Shown: positions 50,101 through 59,179 of the stretch, in pieces | Numbering within the stretch: the first letter of the stretch is position 1 | Layout: the number at the start of each line of letters is the position of its first letter | Source: Stercorarius parasiticus | Taxonomy: Eukaryota > Chordata > Aves > Charadriiformes > Stercorariidae | DNA length: 64,000 nt | Direction of reading: 5' to 3' | NCBI GenBank assembly: GCA_013396915.1 | Contig: VWZL01001987.1 | Location: 195,087-259,086, forward strand | Translations under genes and position numbers: made by a program | Notes under the pieces: model-generated | What the model was told of the DNA's origin: nothing | Seen by the model: only the letters and a program-made list of their open reading frames with translations | Databases searched by the model: none

Positions 50101-52867
50101 CTTGGTATTGGTTTAATTTGTAATTGTGTCTTCTATCTACAGTTTTTGAAGAACCTGAAGATCCTAGCAGCAGATCATTTTTTTCAGAAATAATATCATC
50201 GATATCTGATGTACAATTCAGTCACAGTGGTCGATACATGATGACAAGAGACTACCTTTCTGTTAAAGTGTGGGATCTCAATATGGAAAACAGGCCTGTA
50301 GAGACATATCAAGTATGGTGGTCAAGTTTTCTTAAATACCCCTTCTTTTCCCTTTTCTTCTTTTTCCTTATATCTAATACCAATTTAAATGTTCCAAAAA
50401 GGTGCATGAGTATCTTCGAAGCAAGCTTTGTTCCCTTTACGAAAATGACTGCATCTTTGACAAGTTTGAATGCTGCTGGAATGGTTCGGATAGGTAAGTT
50501 GGGGGGTTCATTTTGTTTCAGTTGAGCAATACTTAACTTTAAGAATGCAATTTGTTACATTCCAGTCAACTGGGTGGTTTGGGGGGTTTTTTGGGTTTTT
50601 TTGTTTTGTGTTTTGTGGTTTTTTTGCAAAAAGACTTAATTCTTCAATCCTCCACCCTCCAGTTGCAGAAGTGGAATAAAGTTTTGTGTGTCAATTTGCT
50701 TCTAATATAAACTGTTGTTGAAGTTTTGTATAGTCAAGACTGGCCATTCCAAGGCATGAAAATGTGACTTAGTTTCATCCTTACAGTGTATGCAAGAACA
50801 TGCATTTGGTGTCTTGCAAATTGAATCTTATTCACGTGGTTTCTGTAGGCTGAAGAAGATAAAACTGTTAGATAATTACTTGTATTTGTTGCTAGCAGTG
50901 GAAATACATGTCTTGCCTGCAAGTTGTGGAAGTATTACAGTGGGATAGCAAAGCCGCTGTATTATCACAAATGGTGTCTGTTTCCTGTTCCTATATTAGC
51001 TACCTGATAAAATGCTTTCAGAACCCACGAATAAGACCGTGGCAGATCTGGATCATACCTGGATTGCCTTGGGGATTCTTACTTTTTTGATAGGAGGTCT
51101 ATATCAGTTTTGATTTGATGGTAACAGGATCGGCCTGTGAAACAAGCTTTGCCCTGTATCTATCACATATTGCAGAACAAAAGATCCGCCACATAGTTTA
51201 GATGGCGACGGTGATGAGGGAAGTCATGCCCGGTAAGCTGTGCACAGGAGTCAGCAAAGACCTGCCTGCCTTGGTGTTGAAGCCATAGCTGAGATTGCAC
51301 GCGCTGCTACATGCCACTTAGTGACTCTTTTCTTAAGTGAACTATATTAAAGCAAACTGGTTACTCTAAATACCAGGTTGTGAGTGGCTTTTAGTTATTG
51401 AGGGGAGAAATATACTGTATCAGTCAGTTTACAAAAAAAACCCTGATAGCAGTATTTACAATATCTAACATAAAATGTGTAAAGAAGTGGTGTATGTTTT
51501 TCACTAAGCTAAAATGCAAAGAAGCTGACCCTTATTTCTATGTTTCTTTCAAGTAACTCCAGTCAATCTTTTTTGGAGGGGTAAAAAAAAAAAACAAACA
51601 GTGAAAGCAAGGTCACCTCATTTTAACATAAGAACATAAGTTGTCATGGAAGTGGTGATGCTCACCTCTCTTTGAAAAAGAAAAAAAATACTTCACTCAG
51701 GGCATTTGCTCGTACAATCTGAGCGGCATGGCTTGTGGTAATAGTATCTCATTCTCCTCCTAGTCAGTAATTTTTAATGCCTTGAGGACAATGTGTGTCG
51801 GCTAATAAGATGACAAGGGTGAGGTGGTTGCGGTTTTAACAATCAGTGAAACCTGTGGGAAACTGCTTTTCCAGTTTGAACTGGTAGAGAGAAGTGTTCA
51901 ATACAGAAAATAATGAACTCGGCCCCAAGTTCAAGCGTGTGTTTTTCAGAGCTACCAACAAGCTGGTCATTGGAAGTTAGATATACGAAAGCATTTTCAG
52001 GTGCAAATTTTTTTTCTGCCTTGTTCAAAAGCAAATTTGATACTGTACAGAAACTGTGAATTGTTTCTGCAGGGCCACATCAGACATTCACATAAGGGGT
52101 TTCTTTGGCTGATTCAAGACAATTCTTTGTAATTAATCCATTGGCGTGCTCGTGGTCAACACGTGCACGGTGCCAAGGAAGGCACTTTTGTTTCTGCTAG
52201 TCCACTGAAATTAAGTGCTTTGCAGTGGCTTTGCTTCCACCGTGACTCTTGCTGCTGTGGGATATAAAGGGATAGGGTAGCAATGGGAAACCCCCCCTTT
52301 GCTCACATTAAGATGAATAAAGCGTAAGAGCGCTGCTGAGTGCTGCTGGCAGGAGAGGGGGGGGACCAGGGGAAGACCTGGGAGAGAATGCGGTGGAGTG
52401 GAAGCAGTGGTGAAGTCCAAAAATGGAGTTGAGCGAAGGTATACATCAGCGAGGAAAAGAGTGTAATGCCACATACTGGCCATGACCTTGGTCTGACGGT
52501 CACCTTGTGTGTGAGGGAGAGAAGATGGGGGCTGGACACTGTTTCTGGAAACCTAGTAAGATTTGCCTTTCTTCTGCTTTTAAACAGTGCTATCATGACT
52601 GGATCTTACAACAATTTCTTTAGAATGTTTGACCGAAACACGCGACGGGATATCACTCTAGAAGCGTCCAGGGAGAGCAGCAAACCTCGTGCCATCTTAA
52701 AGCCGCGTAAAGTGTGTACAGGTGGTAAAAGAAAGAAGGATGAAATAAGCGTTGACAGTCTGGACTTCAACAAGAAGATTCTTCATACAGCATGGCATCC
52801 CATGGAGAACATCATTGCTGTAGCTGCCACCAATAATTTGTATATATTCCAGGACAAAATTAACTAA
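26122..52867 (+). CDS. PPP2R2D: PP2A regulatory subunit B55-delta (PPP2R2D), spliced gene, N-terminus partly in assembly gap
   Basis: This is a B-family (B55) regulatory subunit of protein phosphatase 2A. It is a seven-bladed WD40 propeller that docks on the scaffold A subunit and selects substrates. B55-delta works in mitotic exit and is restrained by phosphorylated ENSA/ARPP19 through Greatwall kinase. Coding exons are 26122(partial)-26162, 39878-39975, 42818-42983, 44683-44795, 47468-47645, 48520-48684, 50143-50312, 50402-50493 and 52588-52867. Every junction has AG/GT ends and matching phase, giving residues 34-453 of a 453-residue protein, the length I recall for human delta. Paralogue choice rests on delta-type wording such as [51 protein letters not shown] and [10 protein letters not shown]; alpha, beta and gamma differ there. 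The Asp equivalent to B55-alpha D197 (SADDLRIN) is present. The start codon and about 20 residues lie in the N run 25925-26121. Confidence 0.97.
26163..39877 (+). other. PPP2R2D: PPP2R2D intron 1 (13.7 kb)
   Basis: This is AT-rich intronic DNA between the donor gtaagg and the acceptor tttacag. I see no recognisable exon, RNA gene or CR1 end in it. Short GC-richer patches occur at about 32750-33120 and 33670-33960. A TG/TA microsatellite is near 37810-37880 and an A/T run near 38639-38690. ORFs inside are short and match nothing I know. Confidence 0.85.
37810..37880 (+). repeat. TG/TA-rich microsatellite
   Basis: Interrupted tgtgtgtata and gtgtatatgtgtatgtgtgt runs lie in PPP2R2D intron 1. 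Confidence 0.7.
39878..39975 (+). CDS. PPP2R2D: PPP2R2D coding exon 2 (residues 34-66)
   Basis: The acceptor tttacag precedes 39878 and the donor gtcagt follows 39975; length is 98 bp, phase 1 in and phase 0 out. It encodes [20 protein letters not shown] and on to QREQE, the first WD blade. This is the exon onto which B55 genes splice their variable N-termini. Confidence 0.97.
39976..42817 (+). other. PPP2R2D: PPP2R2D intron 2
   Basis: This 2.8-kb intron has no recognised gene. It contains a 38-bp imperfect tandem duplication at 41660-41735. Confidence 0.85.
41660..41735 (+). repeat. Two-copy 38-bp imperfect tandem duplication
   Basis: Copies start at 41660 and 41698. Both read ggctgctccccagt(g/a)ctgcg then ctggct and diverge slightly toward the end. 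It lies in PPP2R2D intron 2. Confidence 0.75.
42818..42983 (+). CDS. PPP2R2D: PPP2R2D coding exon 3 (residues 67-121 plus first base of 122)
   Basis: The acceptor ccttgcag and the donor gtaagg bound a 166-bp exon. It encodes [20 protein letters not shown] through to LLSTN. The acidic [16 protein letters not shown] stretch corresponds to the B55 segment that projects toward the scaffold A subunit. Confidence 0.97.
42984..44682 (+). other. PPP2R2D: PPP2R2D intron 3
   Basis: This 1.7-kb AT-rich intron has consensus ends (gtaagg, ttttag). I see nothing else in it. Confidence 0.85.
44683..44795 (+). CDS. PPP2R2D: PPP2R2D coding exon 4 (residues 122-159)
   Basis: The acceptor tgattttag and the donor gtatgt bound 113 bp. 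The exon reads [20 protein letters not shown] and on to RITALR. The DKTIKLWK motif is a classical WD-repeat strand end. The [20 protein letters not shown] wording points to delta rather than alpha. Confidence 0.97.
44796..47467 (+). other. PPP2R2D: PPP2R2D intron 4
   Basis: This 2.7-kb intron is AT-rich apart from a GC-richer patch at about 45210-45560. That patch has open frames on both strands that match no protein I recognise. Confidence 0.85.
47468..47645 (+). CDS. PPP2R2D: PPP2R2D coding exon 5 (residues 160-218 plus first base of 219)
   Basis: The acceptor atgtttcag and the donor gtatcc bound 178 bp. It encodes [20 protein letters not shown] and on to EITDRSF. It contains SADDLRIN, whose second Asp matches B55-alpha D197, a residue needed for binding substrate motifs. 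The donor gtatcc is a poor match to the consensus, but the frame into exon 6 (Asn219) is exact. Confidence 0.96.
47646..48519 (+). other. PPP2R2D: PPP2R2D intron 5
   Basis: This 874-bp AT-rich intron holds no visible element. Its donor is the non-ideal gtatcc. Confidence 0.85.
48520..48684 (+). CDS. PPP2R2D: PPP2R2D coding exon 6 (residues 219-273 plus first base of 274)
   Basis: The acceptor cttcccag and the donor gtaagt bound 165 bp. It encodes (N)[18 protein letters not shown] and on to LCDRHSK, including [17 protein letters not shown], another WD blade. Confidence 0.97.
48685..50142 (+). other. PPP2R2D: PPP2R2D intron 6
   Basis: This 1.46-kb intron has donor gtaagt and acceptor ctacag. 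I recognise no repeat or gene in it. Confidence 0.85.
50143..50312 (+). CDS. PPP2R2D: PPP2R2D coding exon 7 (residues 274-330)
   Basis: The acceptor tatctacag and the donor gtatgg bound 170 bp. It encodes [20 protein letters not shown] and on to RPVETYQ, with the conserved [14 protein letters not shown] blade. One codon reads CAA (Gln) in SDVQFSHSG, where I recall Lys in mammalian B55 proteins. This could be a lineage change or a base error. Confidence 0.97.
50313..50401 (+). other. PPP2R2D: PPP2R2D intron 7, 89 bp
   Basis: This very short intron has donor gtatgg. Its pyrimidine tract (about 50340-50375) is followed by tctaatacc, a fair branch-point match, and then an A-rich ccaaaaag acceptor. 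It stays open in the exon 7 frame, so retention would extend the protein before a stop near 50526. Confidence 0.9.
50402..50493 (+). CDS. PPP2R2D: PPP2R2D coding exon 8 (residues 331-360 plus two bases of 361)
   Basis: This 92-bp exon encodes [20 protein letters not shown] and on to CCWNGSD, then the donor gtaagt. The acceptor is unusual: the bases just before it are ccaaaaag, and the pyrimidine tract lies about 25-60 bases further upstream. The preceding intron is only 89 bp. Confidence 0.95.
50494..52587 (+). other. PPP2R2D: PPP2R2D intron 8
   Basis: This 2.1-kb intron contains a T/G-rich tract at about 50571-50627 and A-rich runs near 51586 and 51680. No gene is recognised. Confidence 0.85.
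50571..50627 (+). repeat. T/G simple tract
   Basis: Runs of G and T (ggggggttttttgggttttt and ttgttttgtgttttgtgg) lie in PPP2R2D intron 8. Confidence 0.7.
52588..52867 (+). CDS. PPP2R2D: PPP2R2D last coding exon (residues 362-453 and stop)
   Basis: The acceptor cttttaaacag precedes 52588. The exon encodes [20 protein letters not shown] through to [12 protein letters not shown] and ends with TAA at 52865-52867. The [20 protein letters not shown] stretch closes the propeller. The final DKIN is delta-like; alpha ends DKVN. Confidence 0.98.
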
Positions 52868-53446
52868 AGATGACTTACTTGAGGACAGAGTCGTCGTCTT
52901 GCATAATTAAGCTCAGTTGTTTATCTGTAAAAGAGAAGGCCTTGTTGTCCTACCAGTGAAGAACATTGATGCACTTACTTCCCTTTAGATAAAGGAGAGG
53001 ATCTGGCCTGGTTGTTGAGTTCATGGTGTGGTTCTGCCTTCGGTGGGGGTCGGGAGTGTCCGTCACAGTTTTCTGGGAGAAGCCCTCGAGAGGCAGAACT
53101 GATGGACAGTGCTCAATAAGGCCAATACTCAAAACAAATGTATTTATTTAAGTCTGAGCCTTCCTTTCCAGTTTATAGACCAAAAAATTTAACACCCGAG
53201 AAGAAAAATTGTCATAAAAATGTAATTTCTATCTCTCGCGCTCTTTCTCTGCTGTAATATTTCGGCCTTTCAAAACATATATTGTGCTTAATGCCTGTAA
53301 ACATTCCTCCTCTGGCCTGTATCTAGGCTTAGGTGTTTTTACCTTTGAGCACTTAGGTAGGTCTTGAGTTGGGTTCGTAGACAGGTTTCCATGAATATTT
53401 ACTCACCAACTGTATCTATAACCACACCTTCTGGTGTAAACCACTT

Positions 53447-53452
53447 AATAAA
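53447..53452 (+). terminator. PPP2R2D: Poly(A) signal AATAAA, proximal
   Basis: An exact AATAAA lies 580 bases after the PPP2R2D stop codon and is followed by AT-rich sequence with a GT/T-rich stretch. Confidence 0.6.
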
Positions 53453-54540
53453 ATAACAAACTATAAAAAGTGTTTTTAAATCTGAAGGTATGTATTCAGT
53501 CTTTTTATTTTTTTATTGCATGTACTGAGATTGTGCGAAATAATTCTGATGGGCAGATTTTAAAATGTTTGCCCCAAACATTGATTATTTTTTTTTTGGC
53601 AGACTAATACAAGCATTTTTATGTAGTATTTCAAATTCTAAATTTAGAGTTTCCATGAAATTGTCATTTAGTTTAAGTTGCACTGGTTTTCTTGTAAACT
53701 GCTCTCTGTGTCCCAAGTAGGCGATGGAGAAGGTCAGCGTAAAGACATCCACAGCCTTAATAGAAAGTGGCCACCTCGCACAGAAGGGAAAACAAAACGT
53801 TTAACAAACTTTCTTCTTTGAAGATAAAAATTCAGTTTGTCTGATGCCTCTCAATGTTAGATAGAGACATACCTTACGTGCATTATGTTTTTTAACCTTT
53901 TTAGTATTTGTCATGAAGATATAGTTTATTTTAAATACTTGGCATAATATATTGTATTTCTCACTGCGGTTCAAGCCGGCAGAAGCCCCAGAACTGCCCT
54001 GATGATGCCGAGCAGCAGCGCAGCTCACTTCGCTGTACCCCCGTCTGGCTCTAACACCGAGATGTCGGAAAACACTGAGGCCACGAGCTGGCCTAAACTG
54101 CGGTTGTTGTAACTCTCTTCTTGCTAACTTTTTTTTTTAAGCCTTAGGTACTTTTGGTTGGTTTTTTGGTTGTTTTTTTTTCTTTTTCAAAGAGGCCTAA
54201 AATGCATCAACCTTCTCTCACCCCAGCCTGGCCTGGGTGAGAAACTGTTCCTGAAGCGGTTGCAGCGCGTTTAGTAGCACCGAGTAGCTAGAGATTGCAC
54301 TCTGAAATGTGCCTGCAAACTAGAAATTCCTGCTGAAAAACAAGATCCCTCAGTTTTCCCAGAGGAAACCCACAGTGTGGTTTACACTCCATTCTCTTCC
54401 AAGGAAGGTGTGTATGATTCCCGAATCCGACCGGCACATGCAAGAGCAAAATGTCTCCGTTACCCTCCCGATTAGTGTCCGTAGAGTGCCACTCTTGTTC
54501 ACAGTAAGCTAGTAAGTACAACTAACTTTGAGGTTCTACA

Positions 54541-54546
54541 AATAAA
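54541..54546 (+). terminator. PPP2R2D: Poly(A) signal AATAAA, middle
   Basis: An exact AATAAA is followed about 30-40 bases later by a TG-rich segment (gtatattggttgtgac), a fair downstream element. Confidence 0.55.
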
Positions 54547-54719
54547 GTTTAAATTAAAAAAATCTTATACTGTATATTGGTTGTGACACTTTGAAAATCT
54601 TGAAATGCGGAACTTGTGGGTCACTAAAGCACTAGGTTTGACCTTGTTCCTAAAATACCTAACAGAGATGATACGATGGGATTGTACATACTTGTTCAAT
54701 TATTTTGACCAAAAAGTTT

Positions 54720-54725
54720 AATAAA
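54720..54725 (+). terminator. PPP2R2D: Poly(A) signal AATAAA, distal
   Basis: An exact AATAAA is followed within about 30 bases by ctctgtgtatttgg and further T/G-rich sequence, the best context of the three signals. Confidence 0.6.
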
Positions 54726-56047
54726 TTTTAAATGTTTACCTGGACTTGCTCTGTGTATTTGGAAAACTTTTTCTTCTGTTTGTGAGATAATTGGCCGGAT
54801 GAGCCAACCTGAAGATTGTTTGTATTTCCGTTTTAAATGGTTAGTTTTTGAACGGTCATACCTCTGACTCAGAAAGCTGTCTGTTCATATTCAGTGAATA
54901 TATTAGTGCTGTCTATTTTTGATCTATTTTTTCAGCAAATGTAAGTGGAATATGAGTAAAAAGAAAAAGGATATGATGAAATCTTCTATTATATAAAACA
55001 TGATTTGCTTGTACCACTTTCAATTAAATAGTTTTTGATGATTCATGAAACTTGAATCATTTCATTTTATCTAAAATCAGATTTTACAGTCCACTTGGTA
55101 AAATTATTCTTTCAGATATTTGCCTCAAACCACCCTCGACTCCTGTGCCCGGCTGCGGAGCCTCGCAGGGAAGGGCTGGCGCCGGCGGTGCGGAGTGTCG
55201 GGGCGGTCGGGGTCTTGCGTTGGAGAGACAGCACTTGGCTTTAATGGGCAAAAAATCCCGAGAGGCGCCTTCCGGCAGGTGGTGAGAAACGCGGGGAGCG
55301 GAGACGCGCTGGGTGGAGATGGTCCCGACAGAGGTGACCTCGGGCCTCGGTGGCATTCGAGGAAATGAGTGGAAGAGCAGCAAGTTGTCTGTGCTAGAAA
55401 GTAAGAGGTAAGATTTTTGAAACTCGTTTCCAACAGTCGCAGTTTTGGTATGGTGGATCCCTCATGCCCGGGTGGCCAGGGCTGAAGTGAGCACTGCGTA
55501 TCCAAGAGTCTCTGTAAACCTGAGAGAGGTTTCTGCGTAACCCTCTCTTCACAGACCCGTGCATGGGCTTTACGTTGTCCGCGTAGTAGTTCTTCAGTGA
55601 GCAGAAGGTCCGCGTGTGTGGTAACGCCTCACTGGTGCTGGGAGAAGGTGAACCACCCTCAAAGGGCTGCTGCCGCTCTCGGGCATGGGCCTGGAAATTG
55701 CAGGAATGAGATTTCGGATGAAAGCGAATTGCATTGTCGTTTTGCACTGAGAGAATCGGGACTTCTCATGGAAATGCCAAGCGGCTCTAGAAAAAACAGG
55801 CTCGTAAGGTGAAGTGAGAGCTGGGGGGGGTGTATCAGTACAGCCCGGGGGCTCTGCTGGGGGTCAGCGCTGACGTACGGCGGTGTCTGAGAAGCAGGAC
55901 CTGGGATTGGTGTGTGGGGATCGGCTCCTGCCCCCATGCTGGTGGCCATGCTGCTCCGGACACGAACCTGCGGCGGTGGGTGCTGCACGGGGCTCCCCGC
56001 AGCTGCCTGGAAGGGGGGTATCGCTGGGGGGGTCGGCCTCTCCCAAG

Positions 56048-56325
56048 TGACAGGCGATGGGACAGGAGGAAACGGCCTCCAGTTGCGCCAGGGCAGGTTT
56101 AGGATGGGTATTGGGAACAATTTCTTCATGGCAAGGGTTGTCAAGCATGGGAAGAGGCTGCCCAGGGCAGTGGTGGAGTCGCCATCCCTGGAGGGATTTA
56201 AAAGCCGGGCAGACGCGGTGCTGAGGGACGTGGGTCAGTGGTGGTTTGGGCAGTGCTGGGGTAACGGTTGGACTCGGTGATCTTAATGGTCTCTTCAAGC
56301 CATGACAGTTCTGTGATTCTATGAG
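56048..56325 (+). repeat. CR1 LINE 3' end
   Basis: Sense CR1 reads gatgggacaggaggaaacgg, then aggctgcccagggcagtggt and ccctggagggatttaaaagc, and ends with acagttctgtgattctatga. It sits between PPP2R2D and BNIP3 and is moderately diverged. Confidence 0.92.
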
Positions 56326-57105
56326 GGACAGCTGAAACACATTTGACAGCCTGGTGAAATAAAACTTGCTTCCGCAGAGTTGAGGCGCTTCGTTTGTACT
56401 TCTGATTTCCCGGGGGAAAGCTTTTAACCGGAGGTCCTTGTGTCGCAGCCTGCCCAAAGGCTGTCTCTAGGGACGAAGTCACCCTCCAGGCTCCCTGGCA
56501 GCGTGCGAGGGCTGTCCATGCCACTGCCCTGTCCTGGAACGGCGGAAGGGAGCGGAGCAGCATTTTCCGATGCCCGTGATTCCCCCTGTGTCCGGTTCAT
56601 GCCGGAGGGATGGGGGGGGGCCAGGCATCGCTCTGGATGTTCATCAGCTGGAGATAAAAGCTGGGGTTTTGTTGTGCGGTCCTTTGTGTCCATTTCAATC
56701 GGCAGAAAGGGCCCTGTGCTTGTGGGGTTGGGTGAGAGGAGCCAGCCTGGCTCTTCTCTGCTCCGAGCGATGGTGACCTGCAGAGCAAACGTGTGCGGCT
56801 CTCCCTCGGCGCTGGGCGGGATGTGGACACGCAGGTGGCTGCAGACATCGCTGGGTGCCCCATCTAACCCACTTCTGTCATAAAGGTCGTCTTCTGCTTT
56901 ACACCACACTTGATCCAAACTCCGGTGGTGCTCACCAACCGGTGGTAAGAAGCTACGTTAAGCCGTGAGGATGAATTTCCCGGGCACGTTGGAGCAGACG
57001 AGCGTCTGTGTGTGGCTGAGCTTCCACCAGGGATGGGGCTGAAGGTCCCTGTGGTCCAGGAGAAGGTGGCTCTTGCGCGGTGGAGCTCTCCTGGGCTCTC
57101 AAAGC

Positions 57106-57151
57106 TTAGACTTTGAGAACAAATAATCAAAAGTTAGAAAATGATCAGAAT
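57106..57151 (+). repeat. Left arm of a 46-bp distant inverted repeat
   Basis: It begins ttagactttgagaacaaata and ends gttagaaaatgatcagaat. It matches the reverse complement of 63883-63928 at 44 of 46 positions. The flanks are not shared. The family is unknown to me. Confidence 0.85.
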
Positions 57152-59092
57152 CCCCCGTGCCCCGGGGCTGTCAGCCTGGCCTCTGGCTCCGCTCGGCGCT
57201 GCTGAGCGTTACCTCCCGCCGGTGAAGCAAGGGACGCTGGAACACAGGGCTCTGAGCCCCGGCCGAGGAGAGACTTTAAGGAGCAAGAACAGGCTTCTGC
57301 TGCGCGAGAGCCTTCGGTGACAGCCCGGGACGCCTGGGTCCGTGATGGTTCTCTCATGACTTCCTCTCAGTATGTGGTGATGGCTTTGATAGCTTTCCCT
57401 GACAGTATTTCTTGCGCGAAAGCACGCGAGCCCGCGGTGTGCTGCTGGCCTGAGCCCGCTGAGCCTGAAAGCCCTGTAACGGCAGGACCAGCGCGGCTTT
57501 GAGCCGGGCCGGCCGCCCCCTCCAGCCAGGGCTGGGGGACCATTCACCTTCCCCACCTCTGTCTTGGTGGCCCCTGTCATCCCCCCTTCCCTTCCTGGCC
57601 CCAGTGGCCACGGTCGTCACCAGCTGCGGTGACATCAATGTGGGCAGCTGCAGGTGGCTCCGGCTCAGCGCATGGGGGATGCAGCCCAGCTCAGTGCCTG
57701 CCCTCGGTGCTGGGGGATGACGGAGCTTCTCGGCCTCTTAAAGCTCCGGTGAATGAGCCCCCGAAGCCCCGTGCTCCTGCCCAGGAGCGCTCAGTCCCTG
57801 TGTCCTGCCCCGGCGGGTTCCCAGCAGCCGGCTCCTGGTGGTGGTGCCCGAGGAGCGACGCTGTGCACGGCCCGGGCACCGCGTCCCACCCTGTGCCTGG
57901 TGTCCTCCCCCCTGTCCTTTGGGCCGGGTCTGCCCAGGGAGGGTGACCCCGATGGAGGGGACCCTGCCCAGCCCCTGGGGGTGGGGGGGGCAAACGAGTT
58001 AGTTATAATGAGTCTCTCTAAACAAATAAAGCTCCCTGGCCTGGAAGCGTGCTGTGCTTAAAATGCTACTTGTTTATGCCATGACTCTTAACGGCACTGT
58101 GACGACTAGTTGGTTTTGGGCTGCTTTTTTAATAAGCTTTGCTGCTTTTGATCACGTTAAGAATAATTATTATGCGTACAGCCATTCGGCTTGGATCAGG
58201 GCAGCCGAAGAAGCTGCTGCCATAAACACAAACCTCGGATCCAGGAGTTGCCCGTCCGGGATTTCCTTTTTGCTGTTTTCCACCTTGTTTTTTCTGAAGG
58301 GGGTATTTGTCACCTTGGGCCTGTCGTATAAAGGTGGGGGAGAGGGGTCTGAATGTGAGGGTTTCTAAATGATGCTCCTGAAGCTGGGGGTAAGGGGAGC
58401 GATGCTGGCTCTGAGCACTGGCAGAGCTCAATGCTGCGGTGCCCGCGGGCAGCGCTGGCGTCCCCAACGTCCCCCTCGCTGCCACCGCCTTGGTGAAACA
58501 CCGGCTCCCGGCCCAGAGTGTCGACAGAACAACTCTCTGCTTCATACCTTCAGCTCCCCGTAATCCCTGCACGCGGACAAACCATTTCTGCTCGGTCTCA
58601 GGAAAACCAGCACCCACCTGCGCACCGAAAAAGCTGTTCACGCTCTATTCATCCACGGCAAGGGCAAGGACAGCGGATGGGATCCTCAGAGATAACTATG
58701 CATGTAATTCTAATTAAAATCAGTGTAAATTAAGAATGAGATGTGTAACTACCTCTAAAGTCGTTATTCGTTGTGCCTCATCTGGAAAATAAATTGACGT
58801 CTGCGCAGGTTTGTGGAACGAGAGACTGAGAGGCCTTTCCCGCCGCCTGCCTTCTCCTGCTCCGCTCCGCTCCCTTGGATCTCGCTCGCCCCGGTTGGAC
58901 CACGACGGTTCCCAGCGAGCCGGGGGTCTCCGGGCTGTGACGACCTGCGGGCAGGGCCCCGCGCTGGAAAGGCTGGTGCCCGTGTAACACCCCTGCGTTA
59001 CCCGCGGGGGGGTGGAGCTGAAGGAACAGTAATTTTTAAAAAAAATGGACCCTGTTAACAAAAACGGCTTCTGATTTCCAATCAAAGCAGTG

Positions 59093-59179
59093 ATGCAAAT
59101 CAGAACTGGTTTCTCAGCAGCTGTGACGGGTAACAGATAGGCCTCTTGTCAAGCTGCTGGTGATGATAAATATGCAAAT
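59093..59179. promoter_or_regulatory. Two octamer (ATGCAAAT) sites, 79 bp apart
   Basis: Exact POU-factor octamers lie at 59093-59100 and 59172-59179, in AT-rich sequence downstream of both genes. This could be a distal enhancer. The inference rests on motif content only. Confidence 0.35.

Larger units (their letters stand above)
52868..54745 (+). other. PPP2R2D: PPP2R2D 3' UTR (extent estimated)
   Basis: AT-rich sequence follows the stop codon. Poly(A) signals AATAAA occur at 53447-53452, 54541-54546 and 54720-54725, so short (about 0.6 kb) and long (about 1.9 kb) 3' UTR forms are plausible. The end coordinate is an estimate based on the last signal. Confidence 0.65.

Noticed and set aside
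56424..56918. 164-codon minus ORF and 147-codon plus ORF overlapping it
   Set aside because: Long frames on both strands are expected in GC-rich DNA. Neither resembles a known protein or has gene-like splice context.
58129..58641. 170-codon minus-strand ORF
   Set aside because: The composition is GC-driven and no family is recognised. It lies in the GC-rich spacer with overlapping frames.
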